From NCBI GenBank assembly GCA_038230415.1, contig JBBRNH010000102.1:1-17675 (forward strand): 17,675 nt of DNA. The letters run 5' to 3'. Origin of the DNA: JBBRNH01 sp038230415 (GTDB lineage Bacteria; Bacteroidota; Bacteroidia; Cytophagales; Spirosomataceae). Positions within the stretch are counted from its first letter, which is position 1, and the number at the start of each line of letters is the position of its first letter. The notes under the pieces are model-generated. The model did not search any database and had not been told where the DNA came from. It worked only from the letters and a program-made list of their open reading frames with translations. A program made the translations under genes and the position numbers. Of this stretch, positions 1 through 5,460 are shown one piece after another.

Positions 1-531
1 CTCGGCAAACAGCCCGCCCAACAGCCGGTTGAGTTCGGTGGCACTGGCAAGATCATGACCAAACGGTTTCTCGACCACAATGCGGGTACGGGGTGCATCG
101 CGGCAAAAAGCGAGTTTGCTGAGGTTGGTGGCAATTTCCGGCACGAGCTGTGGAGCCACTGACAGATAAAACAATACGTTGGGAGCCTCGCCCCATTCGA
201 CGCACCGGGCATCGACAACGTCGGTGATTTTTGAGAACGCAGCCGCATCGCCCGCGTCAAGCTGGAGGTACGAAATTGCGGGCGAAAACGCATCCCAGGG
301 GCCGTCTTTCCGGCGCGAGAATTTTTGGATACCGTCGAAAAGCCGCTCCCGGAAAGTTTCGTTGGTGTATTCGGTGCGCCCCAATCCTACCACGGCGAAG
401 CGTTCGGGCAGGTACTTATCCATATACAGATTGAACAGCGCGGGCGTGAGTTTGCGGAAATTAAGGTCGCCACTGCCGCCGAAAATAAAGACGATGGTGG
501 CGGGCGGGCGTTGCTGGAAGGAAGAAGTCAT
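1..531 (-). CDS. zwf: Glucose-6-phosphate 1-dehydrogenase, N-terminal 177 residues (3' end outside window)
   Basis: Oxidises glucose 6-phosphate to 6-phosphogluconolactone with NAD(P)+, the first step of the oxidative pentose phosphate pathway; cytoplasmic. Translating the minus strand from the ATG at 531 gives an open frame to the window edge. The nucleotide-binding motif GGSGDL lies at residues 18-23, followed by a family-typical FRKLTPALFNLY. The substrate-binding signature EKPFG is at residues 154-158, inside RIVVEKPFGHDLASA. These are hallmarks of the family, so the call is secure although the catalytic His region lies beyond the edge (family length is about 490-510 residues). The start is the only ATG that places the Rossmann motif near the N-terminus. 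The sequence just upstream on this strand reads TATTTTTT and touches the ATG, one base off the Bacteroidota -7 box. It diverges from rpiB, another pentose phosphate gene, across 113 bp. Confidence 0.95.
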   Translation of the reverse strand, partial: MTSSFQQRPPATIVFIFGGSGDLNFRKLTPALFNLYMDKYLPERFAVVGLGRTEYTNETFRERLFDGIQKFSRRKDGPWDAFSPAISYLQLDAGDAAAFSKITDVVDARCVEWGEAPNVLFYLSVAPQLVPEIATNLSKLAFCRDAPRTRIVVEKPFGHDLASATELNRLLGGLFAE

Positions 532-631
532 AAAAAATACAGGGATAAACAGGTTGCTGCCGGTTGAGAATGACGGTGCGAAAGTAAAGAACCTGCCGCA
601 CCCGGCAAGAGTTGAGTGCGGTAAATGTTCG

Positions 632-639
632 TATTTTTG
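632..639 (+). promoter_or_regulatory. Bacteroidota-type -7 promoter box for rpiB
   Basis: TATTTTTG is an exact match to the Bacteroidota -7 consensus TAnnTTTG. A GTTG at 611-614, 17 bases upstream, could serve as a weak -33 element. The box ends only 5 bases before the rpiB ATG at 645, so transcription would start at or next to the start codon (a leaderless or nearly leaderless mRNA). This is inferred from consensus only. Confidence 0.45.
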
Positions 640-644
640 ACCCC

Positions 645-1091
645 ATGAACATCGCCATCGGCTCCGACCACGCTGGTTTCCGCTATAAGGAAATCATCCG
701 GCAGTACCTCACCACCCTCGGCCACACCGTTGTGGACAAAGGCACATTTTCTGACCAACCCGTTGATTATCCGACCTTTATCCGGCCCGTTGCCCAGGCC
801 GTTGCCGCCGGAGACGTGGAGCGCGGCATTGTGTTGGGCGGTTCCGGCAATGGTGAGGCCATCACTGCCAACCGGGTTCGGGGGGTGCGCTGCGCCCTGT
901 GCTGGAACGAAGAATCGGCGCGGTTAGGGCGGCAACACAACAACGCCAACGTGATTTCGATTGGGGAACGGATGGTGTCAGAAGAACTGGCGGTACGCAT
1001 CGTGCAAGTCTGGCTCGATACACCGTTTGAGGGCGGGCGGCATCAGCGACGCATTGACGCAATAGACGAAGTTTCTGATATACCGTATTAA
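645..1091 (+). CDS. rpiB: Ribose-5-phosphate isomerase B (RpiB/LacAB family)
   Basis: Interconverts ribose 5-phosphate and ribulose 5-phosphate in the non-oxidative pentose phosphate pathway; cytoplasmic, normally a dimer. The protein has 148 residues, the usual family length. It opens with MNIAIGSDHAGF (Asp8-His9 of the phosphate/ring-opening site), has HNNAN at 98-102 and Arg132/Arg136 near the C-terminus, all family-conserved. The active-site loop reads GGSGNGE at 65-71: the catalytic Cys65 of the E. coli type is Gly, and a Glu stands at 71, as in the mycobacterial type where Glu is the base. The frame is open back to a TTG at 612, but the ATG at 645 gives the canonical N-terminus. The gene is divergent from zwf, which fits a shared pathway role. 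Confidence 0.95.
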   Translation: MNIAIGSDHAGFRYKEIIRQYLTTLGHTVVDKGTFSDQPVDYPTFIRPVAQAVAAGDVERGIVLGGSGNGEAITANRVRGVRCALCWNEESARLGRQHNNANVISIGERMVSEELAVRIVQVWLDTPFEGGRHQRRIDAIDEVSDIPY

Positions 1092-1100
1092 CAAATTGCG

Positions 1101-1108
1101 TATTTTAG
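1101..1108 (+). promoter_or_regulatory. Possible -7 promoter box for the restriction-modification genes
   Basis: TATTTTAG differs by one base from TAnnTTTG and lies 22 bases before the methyltransferase ATG, between the rpiB stop (1091) and that start. I see no convincing -33 TTTG upstream. Read-through from rpiB is the alternative, since the gap is only 39 bp. Confidence 0.25.
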
Positions 1109-1130
1109 GATAGATATAGAACCCGAATTA

Positions 1131-2117
1131 ATGAAAGCAGAGCCGAAATTGTTTGCCCGAAATAAAGAATTACCGCCCCTGTTTCTGGACAGTCTTGTTC
1201 GGGGTCAGGTTCAAAAAATCCGGCCCGATAGCCCCGAACCACAGTTATTTTACGATCATCCGAACGGGCAATTATGGGCGGGAGATTCAATAATATGGCT
1301 GAAAAGTCTGCCCGCCGAATCGGTAGATTTGGTCTTCGCCGATCCGCCGTATAACATTAAAAAAGCCGATTGGGATACCTTCGATAGTCAGCAAGTGTAC
1401 ATTGAGTGGTCGGCGTTATGGATTGAGCAAGCGGCCCGCGTACTGAAACCAACTGGCACACTGTATATCTGCGGATTTTCTGAAATTTTAGCCGACCTGA
1501 AAGCCCCGTCAATGGCTTATTTTAAAGGATGCCGCTGGCTGATTTGGCACTATAAAAATAAGGCAAATTTAGGGTCCGACTGGGGACGAAGCCACGAAAG
1601 CATTTTGCATTTGCGAAAAACCAATAAACACACCTTCAATATAGATGCCGTGCGGATTCCTTATGGTGAACACACCTTGAAATACCCCACGCATCCGCAG
1701 GCCGAAACCAGCCAATACGGAAAAGGGACTACCAATGGGCATATCTGGCAGCCCAACCCCGGCGGAGCCAAGCCAAAAGATGTGTTTGATTTGTCGGATG
1801 ATCTATTAGAAATTCCGACAACCTGTAACGGAATGCACGAAAAAACGCCCCACAAAACCCAAAAACCGGAGGAACTGTTACGGAAAATTTTATTGGCTTC
1901 GTCAAACGAGGGGGATACCGTTTTAGACCCGTTTTTGGGTTCGGGAACGACTGCCGTTTGCGCTGAACAGCTAAACCGAAAATGGCTGGGCTGCGATTTA
2001 GATGCGACCTATTTAGGCTGGACATCCGAACGAATCGAACTGGTGGAAAACTGGCCGGTTGAGAAGTGGAAAAAATACGATTTCGAGAATCAAAAACGCC
2101 GAACCGCTATCCGATGA
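1131..2117 (+). CDS. Type II DNA methyltransferase, beta class (N6-adenine or N4-cytosine)
   Basis: Predicted to methylate an amino group of a base in a specific DNA site using S-adenosylmethionine, protecting the host from the nuclease encoded next door. The 328-residue protein has the catalytic motif IV DPPY at 71-74 (context VDLVFADPPYN) and, C-terminal to it, motif X-like HKTQKPEELL at 241-250 and the AdoMet-binding motif I DPFLGSGTT at 266-274. Motif IV preceding motif I defines the beta class. DPPY is most common in N6-adenine enzymes, but N4-cytosine is not excluded. The target-recognition region would lie between, about residues 110-235. The stop codon overlaps the next ATG (ATGA, 2114-2117), implying translational coupling to the nuclease. 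The region is AT-richer than the flanks, suggesting horizontal gain. The methyltransferase call is secure; the specificity is unknown. Confidence 0.93.
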   Translation: MKAEPKLFARNKELPPLFLDSLVRGQVQKIRPDSPEPQLFYDHPNGQLWAGDSIIWLKSLPAESVDLVFADPPYNIKKADWDTFDSQQVYIEWSALWIEQAARVLKPTGTLYICGFSEILADLKAPSMAYFKGCRWLIWHYKNKANLGSDWGRSHESILHLRKTNKHTFNIDAVRIPYGEHTLKYPTHPQAETSQYGKGTTNGHIWQPNPGGAKPKDVFDLSDDLLEIPTTCNGMHEKTPHKTQKPEELLRKILLASSNEGDTVLDPFLGSGTTAVCAEQLNRKWLGCDLDATYLGWTSERIELVENWPVEKWKKYDFENQKRRTAIR

Positions 2118-3052
2118 CGATCAATCAACTTGCCGCTTATGCCACTGACAAACAGAATTTCACAACACTGCAAGGCTTCATTGGTTTTTGTCAGCATTTT
2201 TTAGATTTTGTTGCCACAGACGGAAATATACAGGCTGTGATTGTAGCGCAGAACGAATCTCATTATCGGTTCTGGCAATACAATGAGCAGGGGCATTACC
2301 AGATAACCCGCCCGATCAATTCACAATTGATGTATCAGGCAGAAGAGTTTGACGAAATCCGAAAAACGTTTGTTGAAACATTAAAAACCCTGCGTGAGCA
2401 AAAAGCAGATGATAAATTACGGGCAAGTTTGAACAATACGGTTTACACAATACAACAGAGCATTGGAGCCGCATTAGACGGATTACCAGTTGGAGAAAGT
2501 AATAAGGCCCGAAAAATTAATGGTACGTTGTTTGAAAATTTTATCCGGTTAATTCTAATAGAAATCGGTGTTGATGCCGTGTCGGGTACAATTAGAGTTC
2601 CGGTTATCATGGATGGCGAAGCGCAGTTTACGATGAACTATCAACATGATTTGATCCTCAGCTATGACGATGATGTTAAGGCAATCGGCAGTGTCAAGAC
2701 ATCCAGTAAAGACCGCATTGACAAAATTTTCATTGATAAATTTCTTTATAATCGCTTGACAGGAAGCGACTTACCGCATATTGCAATCTTTTTAAATGAC
2801 GTTCAGCGTAAAGGTATTCATCCTAAATACGGGGTTAGCAGCACATTTCTCCCCGGCCATTTCAAAGGATACACGGTCAAATTAAATCCGTTAGATGGCG
2901 TTTATTATTGCGATATACGGCCCAGTATGAAAACGGAGCCTATTGTGAAAGATCACATCAAAACGCTCGACCAACTACTCTGTACCGACATTTGGAATTT
3001 CATGAAGCATCAGCATGATTTGCCGATTGATGTAGGGATAGAATCAAATTGA
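2114..3052 (+). CDS. Putative type II restriction endonuclease, PD-(D/E)XK-like, specificity unknown
   Basis: Predicted partner nuclease of the upstream methyltransferase. The ATG at 2114 overlaps the methyltransferase stop and gives 312 residues; the frame is open back to 2066, but that extension lies inside the methyltransferase gene. A plausible PD-(D/E)XK core is visible: Glu141 in GTLFENFIR, Asp179 in YQHDLIL, then a hydrophobic-Ser-Val-Lys strand with Lys195 in GSVKTSSKDR (192-201). A Lys-Thr-Ser/Thr-x-Lys-Asp-Arg string after the catalytic strand occurs in several type II restriction enzymes. Later AIFLNDVQRK (224-233) and STFLPGHF (243-250) look like core strands. No zinc finger, helicase or HNH motif is seen. 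The role rests on the adjacent methyltransferase, the overlap, the length and this motif; I do not recognise a named family or recognition site. Base composition is AT-rich: line 2701-2760 has 18 G/C in 60, against 37 in 60 at 7021-7080. Confidence 0.75.
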   Translation: MTINQLAAYATDKQNFTTLQGFIGFCQHFLDFVATDGNIQAVIVAQNESHYRFWQYNEQGHYQITRPINSQLMYQAEEFDEIRKTFVETLKTLREQKADDKLRASLNNTVYTIQQSIGAALDGLPVGESNKARKINGTLFENFIRLILIEIGVDAVSGTIRVPVIMDGEAQFTMNYQHDLILSYDDDVKAIGSVKTSSKDRIDKIFIDKFLYNRLTGSDLPHIAIFLNDVQRKGIHPKYGVSSTFLPGHFKGYTVKLNPLDGVYYCDIRPSMKTEPIVKDHIKTLDQLLCTDIWNFMKHQHDLPIDVGIESN

Positions 3053-3114
3053 AAATAAATCGTTGATTTACAGAACGCTATCGAAACTTATTACACCAAC
3101 AGCCCCTGACCCGT

Positions 3115-4194
3115 ATGTATCGCTTCCTGAAAACAACCCTCCTGCTACTGCTTGTCAGCGGGTTTGCGCGGGCCAACCTCGCCCCGGCTGATTCTGTCGG
3201 CATCGAAACCAAAGGTGGCAAACGCTTTGTGCTGCACCGCGTGGAGCAGGGCCAAACCCTGTTTGCCATCGGCAGGCGATACAACACCTCACCCGAAGAC
3301 ATCAGGCAGGCCAACCCCGGCATGACCGATAGTCGTTACGACGAGGTACTGCGGGTTCCGGTGGCCGATTTGCCCGCCCCAAAAACGGCAAAAACAACAG
3401 CAACCCCAACGGTTCCTGCATCGAAATCAGCAACGGCGGTAGTCAGCACAACGGCGGTGGCGCGGGCTGTATCGGTCAAACAACAGGCCCGCGAAGACAC
3501 CGAAGCCGCCAAACGGATCGAAAAAGACGTAAAAAAAGAAGGCTTGCACGTGGTCGAAGCCGGGCAGACGCTGTACAGCCTGGAGGTGCGATACGGCGTT
3601 TTACAGGCCGACCTGCGCCGTTGGAACGGCCTGACAACCGATAATCTGCGGGCCGGGCAGACGCTGATTGTATCGGAGCAATCATATAAAAAACGGCAGG
3701 CTGCCGAAACAACGGCGGTTAGCCCACCCGTCCCGGCAAAACCGGCGGTGGTTCCGGCTCCTAAACCAGAACCGGCAAAGGCCGAACCTGCCACTCCGCC
3801 GACAGAGCCGCCGAAACCCACCGTGCCCAAATCAACCACGCCCAAATCAACGGTGCAAACGGCCACGCCCACCCCCGCCGACGACTCCGGCACCGGCGAT
3901 GCTACCCGCCCTACCACCGGCAGACGCATTGCCGAAACGGGCCTTGCCGACGTGATTGACCCCACCGACACCTCGCCCAAACTGCTGGCTCTGCACCGCT
4001 CGGCTCTGGTTGGCTCGTTGGTGCAGGTCAGAAACGATTCGAGCAATCAAACGCTGTGGGTGAAAGTGATTGGCCGATTGCCCGACACCGGCCTCAACGA
4101 CCGCGTGATTGTGAAACTCTCGGCGCGGGCCTTTGCCAAACTCTCGCCCGGCACTCAGCGATTCCGTGCCGAAGTGAGTTATTTAGTGCCTTAA
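3115..4194 (+). CDS. Secreted LysM protein with RlpA-like double-psi beta-barrel domain, probably non-catalytic
   Basis: Probable periplasmic or cell-wall-associated peptidoglycan-binding protein. The 359-residue product has a signal peptide (residues 1-20, hydrophobic TTLLLLLVSGF ending ARA). LysM 1 spans about 38-83 (VLHRVEQGQTLFAIGRRYN) and LysM 2 about 144-186 (HVVEAGQTLYSLEVRYG...LRAGQTLIV). A Pro/Thr/Lys-rich linker follows at about 195-270. The C-terminal domain (about 274-359) resembles the RlpA double-psi beta-barrel: ETGLADVID, ALHRSALVGSLVQVRN, then VKVIGRLPDTG and VIVKLS. His294 matches the RlpA catalytic His, but the catalytic Asp expected 26 residues later is Gly320, so lytic transglycosylase activity is doubtful. 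The stop codon overlaps that of convergent holA, leaving no room for a terminator. The 62-bp gap after the nuclease gene shows no clear promoter box. Structural scaffold or sensor roles remain possible. Confidence 0.85.
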   Translation: MYRFLKTTLLLLLVSGFARANLAPADSVGIETKGGKRFVLHRVEQGQTLFAIGRRYNTSPEDIRQANPGMTDSRYDEVLRVPVADLPAPKTAKTTATPTVPASKSATAVVSTTAVARAVSVKQQAREDTEAAKRIEKDVKKEGLHVVEAGQTLYSLEVRYGVLQADLRRWNGLTTDNLRAGQTLIVSEQSYKKRQAAETTAVSPPVPAKPAVVPAPKPEPAKAEPATPPTEPPKPTVPKSTTPKSTVQTATPTPADDSGTGDATRPTTGRRIAETGLADVIDPTDTSPKLLALHRSALVGSLVQVRNDSSNQTLWVKVIGRLPDTGLNDRVIVKLSARAFAKLSPGTQRFRAEVSYLVP

Positions 4195-5210
4195 TGCAAA
4201 ATGGCATACACCAATTCACACAAAATATCGGCTTCGGTGAGTGTGGGCGCGTCAATACCTTTGACCTGGGCATCGGCCCGGCGAATGGCATGGATAATAT
4301 CGGCCACTTTTGCTACTGGAAACGTGCGGGCGGCCTGCTGATAATCTTTCACGAAAAACGGATTCACACCCAGCACCGACGCGATGCCTTTGTCGGTCTG
4401 GTCTTTGCTGGCCTGCACCAACAGCACCTTACTGAAATAACCGTATAACTGCGCCAGAACCATCACCAACGGGTTGTCTTTGGTGTTTTTACTGAGATAG
4501 TCGGCAATGCGGTTGGCCTTCACGATGTCTCGCCCGGTGAGGGCTTTCTGCAACTCAAACACGTTGTATTCTTTGCTGATACCCACCAACCGCTCCACCG
4601 TTGCGGCAGCTATTTCTTCGTTGACGGTTAGGTTAATCAGGATTTTGTCAATCTCACTGGCTAACCGTTTCAGGTCGTTACCGATGTGGTCGGCTAAGAG
4701 TTGGCAGGCTTTGGGGCTTACTTTTACGCCCTGCTGCCGGCAATAATCACCAACCCAGTCAACGAGTTTGTTATCGTATAATTTCTTGACACTGAGCAAT
4801 TTACCCGTCTGCCCGAAGGCTTTTACCCACGCTTTTCGTTCGTCTAAGGGACCGTTGTGGGCCAAAAACAACACGGTGCTGGCGAGTGGTTTTTTGGCGT
4901 AATCTTCGAGCAGCGTCTGCGCCGATTTGTCTTTGATACCGGCCATGTCCTGCGCTTCTTTCACCAGCACCAACTGGCGTTCGGCCATAAACGGGTATCG
5001 CCGGGCGTAGTTCAACACCGCGCCCACGTCGGCATCTTTGCCAAACAAAACGAACTGATTAAAGCCGCGTTCGGCCACCGGCACCACCGACTTTTCGAGT
5101 TCGTCGGCCACGCGGTCGAGGTAATAGGGTTCGTCGCCGTGCAGGAGATACACGGGGGCGACGCGCTTGTTGCGGATGTCTTTGAGGAGGGCTTCAACGG
5201 CAGGAATCAA
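4191..5210 (-). CDS. holA: DNA polymerase III subunit delta
   Basis: Delta is the clamp-loader subunit that opens the beta sliding clamp during replication; cytoplasmic. Residues 17-30 (RVAPVYLLHGDEPYY) carry the N-terminal signature of the family, followed by FGKDADVGAVLNYARRYPFM and a C-terminal collar-like region with GNDLKRLASEIDKILI. No obvious ATG exists near the true N-terminus. The open frame runs back to an ATG at 5381, but that extension reads through the inverted repeat and past a promoter box, so it is unlikely. The TTG at 5210 (MIPAVEALLKDIRNKR) gives 339 residues, about the family length, and lies some 30 bases after TATTTTTG (5242-5249). The 3' end overlaps the LysM gene by 4 bp (TTAA shared by the two stops). 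Function is confident; the non-ATG start is inferred. Confidence 0.9.
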   Translation of the reverse strand: MIPAVEALLKDIRNKRVAPVYLLHGDEPYYLDRVADELEKSVVPVAERGFNQFVLFGKDADVGAVLNYARRYPFMAERQLVLVKEAQDMAGIKDKSAQTLLEDYAKKPLASTVLFLAHNGPLDERKAWVKAFGQTGKLLSVKKLYDNKLVDWVGDYCRQQGVKVSPKACQLLADHIGNDLKRLASEIDKILINLTVNEEIAAATVERLVGISKEYNVFELQKALTGRDIVKANRIADYLSKNTKDNPLVMVLAQLYGYFSKVLLVQASKDQTDKGIASVLGVNPFFVKDYQQAARTFPVAKVADIIHAIRRADAQVKGIDAPTLTEADILCELVYAILH

Positions 5211-5241
5211 AACAGAATGGGTTTTTCGGGAAGTGTAGGCG

Positions 5242-5249
5242 CAAAAATA
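5242..5249 (-). promoter_or_regulatory. -7 promoter box for holA
   Basis: On the minus strand the sequence is TATTTTTG, an exact match to the Bacteroidota TAnnTTTG box, 31 bases before the proposed TTG start. Its 5' bases (5247-5249) are also the outer end of the left arm of the inverted repeat at 5247-5402, so the -33 region would lie inside the repeat. No clear TTTG is visible there. Confidence 0.45.
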
Positions 5250-5402
5250 GAACGCAGATGACGCAGATTGACGAGATTTTCGCAGATACGTTGATACTGT
5301 AATTTGCTTCTGTATAAATAACGTCAAGACCTCAATCTTGCTATCACCTGTTGAGAAGAGAATCCGCGAAAATCCCGTCAATCCGTGTCATCTGCGTTCT
5401 AT
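5247..5402. repeat. Inverted repeat with 41-bp arms, dispersed-repeat or MITE-like
   Basis: Left arm 5247-5287 and right arm 5362-5402 are reverse complements at 37 of 41 positions by hand alignment; each arm contains AACGCAGATGAC and GATTTTCGC. The loop (5288-5361, 74 bp) has no recognisable feature. The arm motif resembles short intergenic palindromic repeats found in many copies in Bacteroidota and other genomes, but copy number cannot be judged from one window. It fills most of the 250-bp gap between divergent holA and tamB and ends at the holA promoter box, so it may influence expression of both. Confidence 0.85.
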
Positions 5403-5460
5403 CGTTCCATAACCTGTTCAACAATTTGCGGCCCGCATCCGTTGACAGATTGGCACGGCT

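Noticed and set aside
179..640. Plus-strand 153-residue open frame
   Set aside because: It is antisense to zwf, which has clear family motifs on the other strand, and shows no recognisable domain.
2066..2113. Upstream start of the nuclease gene
   Set aside because: It overlaps the methyltransferase gene by about 50 bp, whereas the ATG at 2114 gives the usual 4-bp overlap.
3828..3857. CCCAAATCAAC direct repeat in the LysM gene
   Set aside because: It is part of the Pro/Thr/Lys-rich linker and explained by low-complexity coding.
3336..4046. Minus-strand 236-residue open frame
   Set aside because: Antisense to the LysM gene; its low-complexity Gly/Ala/Val/Thr content mirrors the Pro/Thr-rich linker.
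5211..5381. 57-residue N-terminal extension of holA starting at ATG 5381
   Set aside because: It reads through the inverted repeat and past the TATTTTTG promoter box, and orthologues begin near the LLHGDEPYY motif.
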